Below are positions 1 to 8,672 of a stretch of 64,000 nucleotides of DNA, piece after piece. The notes beneath the pieces were generated by a model. It was not told the origin of the DNA. It was given only the letters and a program-made list of their open reading frames with translations, and did no database searches. The stretch lies in NCBI RefSeq assembly GCF_026672545.1, contig NZ_JAPPRJ010000002.1, positions 447,001-511,000 of the forward strand. The letters are read 5' to 3'. Positions within the stretch are counted from its first letter, which is position 1. Each line of letters begins with the position of its first letter. A program made the translations under genes and the position numbers. The DNA is from Rhizobium sp. SL86 (GTDB taxonomy: Bacteria; Pseudomonadota; Alphaproteobacteria; Rhizobiales; Rhizobiaceae).

Positions 1-1
1 G

Positions 2-712
2 TATGTCAATACGAGGTTCGGGCTCGGTGTGTTTCCTTCCGCGCTGGTGGCGTTTGTTGCCGGCGGTGCGGTTGGGCTGATTGCGGAGCAGACGGCGCTT
101 GCCCGTCTGCGTCCGTCCGGCGCACTTGCGGTGGCGATCGCCTCGATCGCCGTCAATCTCATTCTCGAAAATGTCATCCGTTTCATCTTCGGCAACGATC
201 TTCAGGGGTTCGATCTGCCGATCGCCCGTGACTGGCGTTTTGCCGGCCTCCGATTCGGGCCGCAACAACTGCAGACGGCGGCGATTGCCATCGCCATCAT
301 GGCAGCGGTGTTTTTGTTCCTGCGGTTTGCCCGGTTCGGCAAGGCCATGCGCGCGGTTGCCGACAATCCAGATCTTGGCAGGCTTTTCGGCATGGACCCG
401 GCCCGGATCGCCATGATCACCGTGGTGCTCGGGGCAGGTCTTGCGGGTGTCGGCGGCGTGCTGCTCGGTCTCGACACGGCGATCGATCCGATGACGGGAT
501 CACGTTTGTTGCTGTCGATCTTCGCCGCCGCGGTGCTGGGCGGACTGGGGTCTATCCCCGGAGCCGTACTTGGCGCGGTCATGATCGGCATTGGTGAGGA
601 ACTGGCGGTGCTGGTTCTGCCGGCCACGTATCGTTCGGCCGTCGGCTTCGCCACCATTCTTCTTATCCTGTCGCTGCGTCCCGCAGGCATTCTGGGTGAA
701 AGGAATACCTGA
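2..712 (+). CDS. livH: Branched-chain amino acid-type ABC transporter permease (LivH family), 5'-truncated
   Basis: Inner-membrane permease of a branched-chain amino acid/urea-type ABC importer (HAAT family). The reading frame is open from base 2, so the start lies before the window and about 236 residues are visible. They contain several hydrophobic segments and the family-typical stretch FGKAMRAVADNPDLGRLFGM, followed by the glycine-rich C-terminal membrane segments (VLGGLGSIPGAVLGA). Its TGA stop overlaps the ATG of the LivM-type permease at 712, showing translational coupling. The binding protein and the two ATPases are not in the window and would be expected upstream. The substrate cannot be read from the permease; the downstream GAF protein and amidohydrolase suggest a specialised amide or amino acid derivative rather than housekeeping leucine uptake (inference). 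Confidence 0.9.
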   Translation, partial: YVNTRFGLGVFPSALVAFVAGGAVGLIAEQTALARLRPSGALAVAIASIAVNLILENVIRFIFGNDLQGFDLPIARDWRFAGLRFGPQQLQTAAIAIAIMAAVFLFLRFARFGKAMRAVADNPDLGRLFGMDPARIAMITVVLGAGLAGVGGVLLGLDTAIDPMTGSRLLLSIFAAAVLGGLGSIPGAVLGAVMIGIGEELAVLVLPATYRSAVGFATILLILSLRPAGILGERNT

Positions 713-1623
713 TGCTGTCCTACCTCATCTTCACGCTGACACTTGGCGGCATCTACGCGCTCTTGGCGCTCAGCCTCAATCTGATCTGGGGCGGCGTCGG
801 CATGGTCAATCTCGGCCTCGCCGGTTTCTTTGCCGTCGGGGCCTATGCTTCGGCGCTGGTGGCGATTGCCGGCGTTCCGCTGCCGCTTGCCATGTTGCTC
901 GCCTGCCTGATCGGCGCTGCCGCCGGCATCCTCGCCACCTTCGCGACCATTCGCCTGCGCGGTGATTATCTCGCCATCGTCACACTCGGTTTTGCCGAGG
1001 TGGTGCGCATGGTGGCGCTCAACGAGCGCTGGCTGACACGCGGCTCGGATGGCATATCGGGGATACCCGCACCTTTTCGTGCCGAGCTTGGCGTGGACGG
1101 TTTCAACCTGTTCTACCTTGCGCTGGTCAGCGTGATCGTGCTCGCCGTGTTCCTGACCATGCGCCGCCTCGATCTGTCGCCATTCGGGCGTGTGCTGAAG
1201 GCGATCCGCGAAGACCAGGAACTGGCGACCTTCGCCGGCAAATCCGTAACTCGGTTCAAGATGCAGACCTTTGCGCTGTCGGCGGGCATTGCCGGTCTGG
1301 CGGGGGCCCTCTACGGTCATTTCCAGACCTATATTTCGCCGGACCATTTCCAGCCGTTGATTACCATTTATATCTTCCTCGCGGTGACAGCCGGCGGTGT
1401 CGGCCGGCCGGTGGGCGCGCTTGTCGGCGCTTATCTCGTGGTGTTTTTCCTCGAAGCGACGCGTTTTCTCGGCGAGATCTTCACCGTGCTTGAGCCGGGG
1501 CAGGTGGCCGCGATCCGCGAAATCCTCGTCGGCCTCGCCTTGCTGTGTGTCCTGCATCTGCGCCCGCAGGGCATTTTGCCGGAACGTATCGCCCCCGCAC
1601 CCAAACCGGAGACATCACCGTGA
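712..1623 (+). CDS. livM: Branched-chain amino acid-type ABC transporter permease (LivM family)
   Basis: Second membrane subunit of the HAAT importer, 303 residues, the usual length of short LivM proteins. Evidence: N-terminal hydrophobic segments beginning YLIFTLTLGGIYALLALSLN, the typical LivM signature GDYLAIVTLGFAEVVRM near residues 84-100, the cytoplasmic loop FGRVLKAIREDQELATFAGK, and the C-terminal RPQGILPER. The ATG overlaps the preceding stop (ATGA), and its own TGA overlaps the GTG of the GAF protein (GTGA at 1620), so three genes are coupled. LivH/LivM heterodimers form the translocation channel; the ATPases are outside the window. Confidence 0.92.
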   Translation: MLSYLIFTLTLGGIYALLALSLNLIWGGVGMVNLGLAGFFAVGAYASALVAIAGVPLPLAMLLACLIGAAAGILATFATIRLRGDYLAIVTLGFAEVVRMVALNERWLTRGSDGISGIPAPFRAELGVDGFNLFYLALVSVIVLAVFLTMRRLDLSPFGRVLKAIREDQELATFAGKSVTRFKMQTFALSAGIAGLAGALYGHFQTYISPDHFQPLITIYIFLAVTAGGVGRPVGALVGAYLVVFFLEATRFLGEIFTVLEPGQVAAIREILVGLALLCVLHLRPQGILPERIAPAPKPETSP

Positions 1624-2084
1624 AGGAACTTCTGTCGACGTTGAGCGCGCCCGGCCAGCCGGCAACGCTCTACAAGGCTCTCGAACAGGCCCTGTCGGAG
1701 GAAATCGGCTTTGGCCTGTTCACCTTGCTTTACCGGGATGGCGACGAGGTCGCTCGCGTCTATTCCAGCAACGAGGCCGCCTATCCGGTGTTCGGCCGCA
1801 AGCACATGGGCCCGACCCCTTGGGGTGAAAAGGTCATTGACCGGCAGGAAGCCTTTCTCGGGCCGGACCGGGACGCCATTGTCTGGGCCTTCTACGATCA
1901 TGAGTTGATTTTCAGCCTCGGTCTCGGCGCGGTCATCAACATCCCCGTCGTCTACAATGGCGAGACCATCGGCACGATGAACCTGCTCGACAAAAGCGGT
2001 GCCTATACCGAGGAGCATCTTGAAAAGGCGGCGGCGTACGCGCCTTTGCTCATCCCTGCCTATCTTGAGGCGCGCCGCGCCTGA
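1620..2084 (+). CDS. Free-standing GAF domain protein
   Basis: A 154-residue cytoplasmic protein consisting of essentially one GAF-like sensor domain. Visible features are the central FTLLYRDGDEVARVYSSN strand region, the PFG/WGEKVI-type loop (KHMGPTPWGEKVI) and the late strands SLGLGAVINIPVVYNGETIGTMNLLD, which is the classic GAF beta-sheet core. No output domain is attached. The GTG start at 1620 overlaps the livM stop by 4 nt; longer in-frame starts would lie deep inside livM. Its place between transporter permeases and a hydrolase suggests a ligand-binding accessory or a small catalytic GAF-like protein, but no function can be assigned from sequence. Confidence 0.85.
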   Translation: MKELLSTLSAPGQPATLYKALEQALSEEIGFGLFTLLYRDGDEVARVYSSNEAAYPVFGRKHMGPTPWGEKVIDRQEAFLGPDRDAIVWAFYDHELIFSLGLGAVINIPVVYNGETIGTMNLLDKSGAYTEEHLEKAAAYAPLLIPAYLEARRA

Positions 2085-2106
2085 ACACATTCCCAGGACA
2101 TTTTTT

Positions 2107-3330
2107 ATGACAAACATTCTCTTCCAGAACGCCCGTATCGTTGACGGCACCTCCGATCGTCCGAGCGATCCGGTCAACGTGTGGATCGAAGGCAACATGA
2201 TCCGTGAAGTCGGCACCTCGGTATCGAGCGCGTCGGCCGAACGGATCGATCTCTCCGGCAAGATCCTGATGCCGGGTCTGATCGATGCCCATGTCCATGT
2301 CGTCGCCTCGACCGCAGATCTCGGCCGCAACGGCCAGCTTCCCGATCCGCTCGTCACGGTGCGCGCCTTCAAGCTGATGGGCGAAATGCTCAATCGCGGT
2401 TTCACCACGGTGCGTGATGTCGGTGGAGCAACCTCTGGCCTGGTTGCGGCTGCCCTCGAAGCGTCCTGGCTGACGCCGCGCCTGAACATTTCCGGCAAAG
2501 CCCTGGCTCAGACCGGCGGCCATTGTGATTATCGCGGTCCGTTCAACGATGATCCGGTGCGGCTTCGCAGCTTCCCGCTGGGCGCGCTCGGCCGTATCGT
2601 CGATGGCGTTCCGGAGGTTCGTCGCGCCGCCCGCGAAGAGATCAAGAGCGGCGCCAACTTTATCAAGATCATGGCGAACGGCGGCGTATCCTCGCCGACC
2701 GACCCGATCCATTTCCTCGGATTTTCCCGGGAAGAGCTGCTGGCCGTGGTCGAGGAAGCGGACAATGCCGGCACCTATGTCTCGGCGCATCTTTATACCG
2801 ACCAGGCCATTCGCCGGGCGGTTGAATGTGGCGTGCATTCGCTGGAACACTGTAACCTGATCGGGTCCGAGACAGCGAAGCTTGCTGCATCAAGGGGGGC
2901 TTTCGCCGTTCCGACGCTCGTCACTTATGACAAGCTGTCGAGCGAGGGGGAAGCCATGGGCTTGCCCGCCGCATCGGTGGCCAAGGTCGACGATGTGCGT
3001 CTCGCCGGCATGGAATCGCTGTCGATCATGCGCGAAGCCGGCCTGCAGATGGCTTATGGCAGTGACCTCCTGGGTGGCATGCATGTGCACCAGTCGGAAG
3101 AATTCGTCATTCGCGGTCGGGTTCTGCCGGCCATGGACGTCATCGCCTCCGCCACCCATATCGCTGCGCGCCTGCTGCGGATGGAAGGCAAGATCGGCAC
3201 GATCGCCGCCGGCGCATTCGCAGACCTCATCGTGGTCGATGGTAACCCTCTCGACGACCTCACGCTTCTCACGGGTCAAGGCATGCACATGCCGATGATC
3301 ATGAAGGACGGCGCTTTCATCAAGCGCTGA
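2107..3330 (+). CDS. Metal-dependent amidohydrolase (prolidase/imidazolonepropionase-like)
   Basis: A 407-residue TIM-barrel amidohydrolase. Metal and catalytic residues are visible in order: H62 and H64 (DAHVHV), K187 as the likely carboxylated lysine (ANFIKIMANGG), H228 (SAHLYT), H248 (SLEHC) and D320 (YGSDLL). The N- and C-terminal beta-sandwich strands (NARIVDGTSD; GTIAAGAFADLIVVDGNPLDD) are those of the Xaa-Pro dipeptidase/imidazolonepropionase-like branch. No signal peptide is seen, so it acts in the cytoplasm, probably hydrolysing a cyclic or peptide-like amide brought in by the upstream importer (inference). The ATG at 2107 lies 22 bp after the GAF gene; a longer in-frame extension would overlap that gene and is unlikely. 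Confidence 0.9.
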   Translation: MTNILFQNARIVDGTSDRPSDPVNVWIEGNMIREVGTSVSSASAERIDLSGKILMPGLIDAHVHVVASTADLGRNGQLPDPLVTVRAFKLMGEMLNRGFTTVRDVGGATSGLVAAALEASWLTPRLNISGKALAQTGGHCDYRGPFNDDPVRLRSFPLGALGRIVDGVPEVRRAAREEIKSGANFIKIMANGGVSSPTDPIHFLGFSREELLAVVEEADNAGTYVSAHLYTDQAIRRAVECGVHSLEHCNLIGSETAKLAASRGAFAVPTLVTYDKLSSEGEAMGLPAASVAKVDDVRLAGMESLSIMREAGLQMAYGSDLLGGMHVHQSEEFVIRGRVLPAMDVIASATHIAARLLRMEGKIGTIAAGAFADLIVVDGNPLDDLTLLTGQGMHMPMIMKDGAFIKR

Positions 3331-3362
3331 TCGCTTGCCGCCATAAGGTGGCCGCCATTGTC

Positions 3363-3390
3363 AACGCCCGGTTCTTCACCGGGCGTTCCT
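3363..3390 (+). terminator. Probable Rho-independent terminator after the amidohydrolase gene
   Basis: Perfect 9-bp stem AACGCCCGG / CCGGGCGTT around a 7-nt loop, followed by a pyrimidine-rich CCTGCTT tract. It lies 32 bp after the amidohydrolase stop and fits the end of the Liv-type operon. The T-tract is weak, so termination may be partial. Confidence 0.65.
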
Positions 3391-3648
3391 GCTTGCGCAC
3401 GCGTGCGCGTTGACGGCCGCCCTCCGCTGAGGGGCCATATCTCATTGTCGTTGACCCGACCAATCCTGTGCACGTGTCCCGATCAGGCCCACGCTGGCAT
3501 GAGGGCATTGGTTCGACCAACCGCGCACCGTTGAGCAATCGCCGTCGTTCGGTGAGCAGGTGCTGCGATGTCCAGGTTATCGGTTGCCGATGTGTCACCC
3601 TGCACAAACTGGCTTTGCGGAAATGTACACCGACGAAATCCATTCCGC

Positions 3649-3703
3649 TTGACAAGAGAACAACAAAATGGATTCAGTAAAGCGCTTTACTAAAGCGGTT
3701 TAC
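3649..3703 (+). promoter_or_regulatory. Promoter with tandem LacI-type operators
   Basis: A consensus TTGACA sits at 3649-3654. Starting 21 bp after it is a perfect 16-bp palindrome AGTAAAGCGCTTTACT (3676-3691), the shape and CG centre of a LacI-family operator. A second, imperfect copy CTAAAGCGGTTTAC (3690-3703) follows, its centre 13 bp from the first. The likely -10 region lies within or next to the first operator. The LacI gene begins at 3759, so autoregulation and control of the following CUT2 operon is the natural reading (inference). Confidence 0.75.
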
Positions 3704-3758
3704 AAAACGCCTGTAGAGACCTTAAGGTCCGCATGGCAGGGGAACAGGAGTATCAGCA

Positions 3759-4784
3759 ATGGCGCAGAACCGTGCGACCAGCCTGAAAGACGTAGCCCAG
3801 GCGGCCGGCGTTTCGGTTGCCACCGTGTCGCGGCTGTTGAATGGCTCGCTGGAGCTGCCCGCCGAGACAAAGGCGCGTATCGACACGGCCATCCGCGATC
3901 TCAATTATGTTCCCAATCCGCATGCGCGGCGCCTGAGCCGCGGCCGATCCGATACGATCGGGCTGGTGGTGCCGGATATCGGCAATCCGTTTTTCGGTAT
4001 GCTTGTAGCCGCGGTTGAGGAGGCTGCTGACCAACAGGGTCTGGCGGTATCGTTGTTTGCGACCTTGAACCGCACCGGCCGCGAAATCTCCTATCTGCGG
4101 CTGTTGGCACGCAATCATGTCGATGGCCTGGTCTTCATCACCAACCATCCCGAAACCGACGAACTGGCCGAGCTGATCAATGCAACCGGCAAAGTGGTCG
4201 TCGTCGACGAAGACGTGCAAGGCGCGCTTGTTCCGAAACTGTTCTGCGACAATGAGCAGGGAGGGCGTCTGGCCGGTGCGCATCTGGCGGACCATGGTCA
4301 TCGTCGCGTTCTGTACGTGGGTGGGGCTGACGACATGCTAAGCGCGCAGCGCCGCTATCAGGGCTGTCAGGCCGCACTCTTCGAGCGCTTCGGCAGTGAT
4401 GCTCTGCTTCACCGCTATTGCGGCGATTACACGATTGAATTCGGTCGTGACGCCGCCCGGAAGTTCCTGGCCGAAGGCCGCCCCGCGACGGCGATTTTCG
4501 CCAGTTCCGATGAAATCGCCATCGGCATGATGGAGGTCCTGCGAGCCGAAGGAATTCGCGTGCCGGAGGATGTATCGATGATTGGCTTCGACGATGTCGC
4601 GCCGCTGCATCTCTTTGCGCCCGCCCTCACGGCGATCCGCCAGCCGGTCCGGGCGATCGGCCAGCGGGCGCTCTCGCTGCTTCTGGAAACCAATTGGGAC
4701 GAGCGATCTGCCTCCGCCACGGAGGAATTGCTGCCCGTCGAAATCGTCGTGCGGAGCTCCGTTGCGCCGCCGTCGACCGCATAA
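3759..4784 (+). CDS. LacI-family transcriptional regulator
   Basis: A 341-residue repressor with an N-terminal LacI helix-turn-helix at about residues 8-30 (SLKDVAQAAGVSVATVSRLL), the hinge-helix region NPHARRLSRGR, and a periplasmic-binding-protein-like effector domain beginning DTIGLVVPDIGNPFFG. It is the first gene of an operon for a CUT2 sugar-type importer and catabolic enzymes, and a perfect palindromic operator lies 68 bp upstream of its start. It most likely senses the transported sugar or an intermediate and represses the operon (inference). Confidence 0.93.
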   Translation: MAQNRATSLKDVAQAAGVSVATVSRLLNGSLELPAETKARIDTAIRDLNYVPNPHARRLSRGRSDTIGLVVPDIGNPFFGMLVAAVEEAADQQGLAVSLFATLNRTGREISYLRLLARNHVDGLVFITNHPETDELAELINATGKVVVVDEDVQGALVPKLFCDNEQGGRLAGAHLADHGHRRVLYVGGADDMLSAQRRYQGCQAALFERFGSDALLHRYCGDYTIEFGRDAARKFLAEGRPATAIFASSDEIAIGMMEVLRAEGIRVPEDVSMIGFDDVAPLHLFAPALTAIRQPVRAIGQRALSLLLETNWDERSASATEELLPVEIVVRSSVAPPSTA

Positions 4785-4819
4785 TCGCAACGGACAATAA
4801 CCAACAGAGGACGAACGCC

Positions 4820-5773
4820 ATGACATTCATGAAACGCAGATATTTTTCCGGAGCGCTCGCGGCCACGGTCCTGGCCGGCGCCACCCTGTCGGCAGGCCTT
4901 GCCTCTGCCGCGGAAAAGACGATTGCCCTGGTGCAGATAAACCAGCAGGCTCTCTTCTTTAATCAGATGAACGAAGGTGCGCAGAAGGCGGCAAAGGAAG
5001 CCGGCGTCAAGCTCGTCATCTTCAATGCCAACAATGATCCGGCCGCACAAAACAGCGCGATCGAGACCTACATCCAGCAGAAGGTGGATGGGATTGCCGT
5101 TGTCGCCATCGACGTGAACGGCATCATGCCGGCCGTCAAGCAGGCCGCTGCGGCCAACATTCCGGTTGTCGCCATCGATGCCATTCTGCCGGATGGCCCG
5201 CAGAAGGCGCAGATCGGCGTGGACAACGCCAAGGCGGCTGCCGACATGGGCAAGTTCTTCCTTGATTATGTGAAGTCCGATATGGGCGGCAAGGCGAAGA
5301 TCGGTGTTGTCGGGGCGCTGAATTCCTTCATTCAGAACATCCGCCAAAAGGGTTTTGAAGACACGCTGAAGGATCAGGCCGGCATCACCAAGGCCGGTGT
5401 CGTCGATGGCCAGAACGTCCAGGATACCGCCCTTTCGGCTGCCGAGAACCTCATTACCGGCAACCCCGACATGACCGCGATCTACGCCACCGGCGAGCCG
5501 GCACTTCTCGGCGCCGTCGCCGCTGTCGAAAGCCAGGGCAAGCAGAAGGCCATCAAGGTCTTCGGTTGGGATCTGACCAAGCAGGCGATTGCCGGTATCG
5601 ATGCAGGCTATGTCGCAGGCGTTATCCAGCAGGATCCCGCCGCCATGGGGGCCGCGGCCGTCAAGGCCCTGAAGACCGTTTCGGACGGCGGAACCGTCGA
5701 GAAGACCATCGCCGTGCCGGTCACCATCGTGACCAAGGCCAATGTCGAGCCCTACCGGGCGGTCTTCAAATGA
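4820..5773 (+). CDS. Periplasmic sugar-binding protein of CUT2 ABC importer 1
   Basis: A 317-residue ribose/fructose-type binding protein (Peripla_BP_4). Residues 1 to about 30 form a Sec signal peptide (KRR, hydrophobic core, ASA before AEKT). The mature start KTIALVQINQQALFFNQMNEG matches the first strand and sugar-contact helix of RbsB/FrcB proteins, and the motif QNSAIETYIQQKVDGIAV is also typical. The ATG at 4820 gives the signal peptide directly; longer in-frame forms would overlap the LacI gene. It overlaps the ATPase gene by 4 nt. The substrate is probably a pentose, ketose or glycoside. Confidence 0.93.
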   Translation: MTFMKRRYFSGALAATVLAGATLSAGLASAAEKTIALVQINQQALFFNQMNEGAQKAAKEAGVKLVIFNANNDPAAQNSAIETYIQQKVDGIAVVAIDVNGIMPAVKQAAAANIPVVAIDAILPDGPQKAQIGVDNAKAAADMGKFFLDYVKSDMGGKAKIGVVGALNSFIQNIRQKGFEDTLKDQAGITKAGVVDGQNVQDTALSAAENLITGNPDMTAIYATGEPALLGAVAAVESQGKQKAIKVFGWDLTKQAIAGIDAGYVAGVIQQDPAAMGAAAVKALKTVSDGGTVEKTIAVPVTIVTKANVEPYRAVFK

Positions 5774-6579
5774 ATGCCGACGGACAGCACTCAACCGCTG
5801 TCTCCGGCGCCGGGGGAAGGCCCATCCCCCGGCAACCCACCGGAGCGGTGAGGCAACCGCGCATCTCCCTGAAGGGGATCACCAAGACTTTCGGCTCGCA
5901 CCAGGCCCTGCGCGGTGTCGATCTGGATATCTTTCCCGGCGAATGCCTTGGCCTCGTGGGAGATAATGCGGCGGGCAAGTCGACCCTGACGAAGGTCATT
6001 TCCGGAACCTATCTCCCGGACGGTGGCACCATCACCATGGATGGTGAATCCGTTCGTTTTTCTGGCCCTGCCGATGCGCGGGAACGAAACATTGAAATGG
6101 TGTTTCAGGATCTGAGCCTGTGTGACCACATTGACGTGGTTGGCAACCTCTTCCTGGGACGCGAAATCACCAAGGGGCCTTTTCTGGATCGTCCGACCAT
6201 GCTGGCGGAAGCCCGCAAGATGCTGGATGCGCTGGAAATCCGCATCCCGCGTCTCACCGCCAAGGTGGAAAAGCTCTCGGGCGGACAGCGCCAGGCCATC
6301 GCCATCGCGCGTGCCGCTTCCTTCAACCCGAAGGTTCTGATCATGGATGAGCCGACGTCCGCTCTGGCGGTGGCGGAAGTGGAAGCCGTGCTTTCGCTGA
6401 TCAATCGCGTGAAGGCGAAAGGCGTCTCTGTCATCCTGATTACCCACCGCCTGCAGGATCTCTTCCGGGTCTGTGATCGCATTGCCGTGATGTATGAAGG
6501 CACGAAGGTGGCGGAGCGTCAGATCGGTGAAACAAGCCTTGAGGACCTCGTCAAACTCATCGTGGGAGATCGACATTGA
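5770..6579 (+). CDS. Single-domain ATPase of CUT2 ABC importer 1 (FrcA-like)
   Basis: A 269-residue ABC ATPase with one nucleotide-binding domain: Walker A GDNAAGKS (64-71), signature LSGGQ (169-173), Walker B VLIMDEPTSAL and the H-loop LITHRL. CUT2 importers usually carry a fused double ATPase of about 500 residues; a single domain paired with RbsC-type permeases is the arrangement of the fructose system FrcBCA of Sinorhizobium (known family precedent). About 30 polar residues precede the domain and are unusual; an internal start is possible but the ATG overlaps the upstream stop (ATGA). It couples to the permease at 6576 through a TTGA overlap. Confidence 0.93.
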   Translation: MNADGQHSTAVSGAGGRPIPRQPTGAVRQPRISLKGITKTFGSHQALRGVDLDIFPGECLGLVGDNAAGKSTLTKVISGTYLPDGGTITMDGESVRFSGPADARERNIEMVFQDLSLCDHIDVVGNLFLGREITKGPFLDRPTMLAEARKMLDALEIRIPRLTAKVEKLSGGQRQAIAIARAASFNPKVLIMDEPTSALAVAEVEAVLSLINRVKAKGVSVILITHRLQDLFRVCDRIAVMYEGTKVAERQIGETSLEDLVKLIVGDRH

Positions 6580-7580
6580 CCGTCTATACTGAACGGGCCA
6601 AGGGATCGCCGGTGGCGGACTTCGTCGCCGAGAATGCGCAAGTTCTCTCCATCGCGGTCTTCTTTTTCGCCTGTATGGTGTTCTTTACGATCACCACCGA
6701 TACCTTTTTGACCGCTGGCAATCTGCTGAATGTCGTGCGGCAGGCAGCGCCCATCCTCATTGTTTCCATTGCCATGACGCTGGTCATCATTACCGGCGGC
6801 ATCGATCTCTCGGTCGGCTCGATGGTCGCGCTCATCAATGCCGTCGGTGCCATCTTGCTTGCAGCGGGTTATCCCTGGCTGCTGGTGTTGGTGGCCATGC
6901 TGATGTTGGGAGGCGTGCTGGGTCTGCTACAGGGCTGGTTCATTGCCTATCAGGGAATTCCGGCCTTCATCGTGACGCTTGCCGGTCTTTCCATCCTGCG
7001 CGGCGTGGCGCTCTACATCACGCAGGGCTATTCCGTGCCGGTTCCCGATGTGCCAGGCTTCTTCTACCTTGGACGTGGAGATCTGTTCGGCATGCCGGTT
7101 CCCGCTCTGATCGGCATCGTTGTCACGATCATCGGTTATGTCGTCTTGTCCTCTACCCGCTACGGTCGCCGGGTCATCGCCGTCGGCTCGAATCTTGAAG
7201 CAGCCCGCCGGGTCGGCATGCCTGCCAAGTGGATCCTTGCCTCTGTCTATCTGGTGGCGGGTGTCGCCTCGGCCATTTCCGGCCTGCTGATTGCCGCGCG
7301 GCTGGGCTCAGGGTCGTCCAATGCGGCCGTCGGCTTCGAACTCCAGGTGGTGGCGGCCGTCGTTCTCGGCGGCACCTCGTTGATGGGCGGGCGCGGTACG
7401 ATCCTCGGCACGGTGCTTGGCACCATGACGATTGCCGTCATCGGCAATGGCCTGATCCTTCTGCATATATCGCCCTTTTTCACACAGATCGTGACGGGCG
7501 CGATCATTCTGGCTGCCATCTGGCTGAACACCCGGATCTTCACCACCAACTTCCGCTTCGGCGGCAAGAAGAAGGGGTGA
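6576..7580 (+). CDS. RbsC-type permease of CUT2 ABC importer 1
   Basis: A 334-residue inner-membrane permease with the diagnostic CUT2 sequence TLVIITGGIDLSVGSMVAL around residues 65-83 and the C-terminal VVLGGTSLMGGRGTILGTVLG. The start is TTG at 6576, overlapping the ATPase stop as TTGA; the next in-frame ATG lies inside the first membrane segment and would truncate it. It forms the channel with the ATPase at 5770 and the binding protein at 4820. Confidence 0.92.
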   Translation: MTVYTERAKGSPVADFVAENAQVLSIAVFFFACMVFFTITTDTFLTAGNLLNVVRQAAPILIVSIAMTLVIITGGIDLSVGSMVALINAVGAILLAAGYPWLLVLVAMLMLGGVLGLLQGWFIAYQGIPAFIVTLAGLSILRGVALYITQGYSVPVPDVPGFFYLGRGDLFGMPVPALIGIVVTIIGYVVLSSTRYGRRVIAVGSNLEAARRVGMPAKWILASVYLVAGVASAISGLLIAARLGSGSSNAAVGFELQVVAAVVLGGTSLMGGRGTILGTVLGTMTIAVIGNGLILLHISPFFTQIVTGAIILAAIWLNTRIFTTNFRFGGKKKG

Positions 7581-7584
7581 GGCT

Positions 7585-8652
7585 ATGGTCAGCGAACTCT
7601 CGGAAGGTCACGTTCGATCCGGTCATGTCATGACCGTTTGCGGCCCGGTACCGGTGGAAAGGCTCGGTGTCACGCTGATGCACGAGCATATCCTCAACGA
7701 TTGCCGCTGCTGGTGGCATGCGCCGAAGACGCCGGAGCGGCAATATCTGGCCGAAGACTTCGTCTGCATGGAAATCCTTGGCGAACTTCGCCAGGATCCC
7801 TTCGTCAACAAGCACAACATCACGCTTGACGACGAACCGCTGGCCATCGCCGAACTCAAGGACTTCGCCATCGCCGGCGGGCACACGGTGGTCGAGCCGA
7901 CCTGCCAGGGCATCGGGCGCAATCCTCTGGCGCTAAAGAGGATCGCGGAGGCAACCGGCCTCAACATCGTCATGGGGGCAGGTTATTATCTTGCCTCTTC
8001 CCATCCGCAGAAAGTGGCCGCGCTCAGCATCGATCAGATCGCAGATGAGATTGTGATTGAAGCGTGTGAGGGCGTGGATGGCACCGGCGTCAGGATTGGC
8101 CTGATCGGCGAAATCGGCGTCTCTGCGGAATTCACCGCGGAGGAAGAGAAATCGCTGCGCGGGGCGGCGCGGGCGCAAGTGCGCACCGGACTGCCCCTGA
8201 TGGTGCATCTGCCAGGCTGGTACCGACTGGGTCACAGGGTACTCGATGTCGTGGAAGAGGAAGGTGCGGATCTTCGCCACACCGTTCTCTGCCACATGAA
8301 CCCCTCCCATGACGACCTTGCTTACCAGGGCGAACTGGCGAACCGCGGTGCCTTCATCGAGTATGACATGATCGGCATGGATTTTTTCTATGCCGACCAG
8401 CAGGTGCAATGCCCCAGCGATGAGGAAGCCGCCCGCGCGATCGTCCAGCTGGTGGAACGGGGTCATCTCGACAGCATCCTGCTTTCCCACGACGTCTTCC
8501 TGAAGATGATGCTGACGCGATATGGCGGCAATGGTTATGCCTATATCCTCAAGCATTTCCTGCCCCGCCTGAAGCGGCACGGGCTGGACGATGCCACCCT
8601 TCACACTCTCATGCGGGCGAACCCGCGCGCGGTCTTCGAAGCGAAGGCCTGA
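7585..8652 (+). CDS. Phosphotriesterase-family metal-dependent hydrolase
   Basis: A 355-residue amidohydrolase-superfamily enzyme of the phosphotriesterase-related (Php/lactonase) branch. Metal-binding residues are visible: H33 and H35 (LMHEHIL), E176 (GEIG) in the place of the carboxylated lysine of true phosphotriesterases, H208 (MVHLPGW), H237 (LCHMNPSH) and D303 (LSHD). Having Glu as the bridging ligand is known in E. coli Php and some lactonases. The gene begins 4 bp after the permease stop. A lactone or phosphorylated sugar-ester hydrolysis is more likely than organophosphate cleavage (inference from family). Confidence 0.9.
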   Translation: MVSELSEGHVRSGHVMTVCGPVPVERLGVTLMHEHILNDCRCWWHAPKTPERQYLAEDFVCMEILGELRQDPFVNKHNITLDDEPLAIAELKDFAIAGGHTVVEPTCQGIGRNPLALKRIAEATGLNIVMGAGYYLASSHPQKVAALSIDQIADEIVIEACEGVDGTGVRIGLIGEIGVSAEFTAEEEKSLRGAARAQVRTGLPLMVHLPGWYRLGHRVLDVVEEEGADLRHTVLCHMNPSHDDLAYQGELANRGAFIEYDMIGMDFFYADQQVQCPSDEEAARAIVQLVERGHLDSILLSHDVFLKMMLTRYGGNGYAYILKHFLPRLKRHGLDDATLHTLMRANPRAVFEAKA

Positions 8653-8672
8653 TTAACGACGGAATGTAAGTC

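Larger units (their letters stand above)
3331..3758. other. 428-bp intergenic region between two operons
   Basis: No gene is supported here. It holds the hairpin at 3363-3390, then about 250 bp of unremarkable sequence, and near its right end a promoter-like TTGACA with palindromic operator sequence (3649-3703). It separates the amidohydrolase operon from the LacI/CUT2 operon. Confidence 0.7.

Noticed and set aside
5770..6579. Apparent mutation in Walker A (GDNAAGKS)
   Set aside because: It still fits GxxxxGK[ST]; only a non-essential Gly is changed, so the ATPase is expected to be active.
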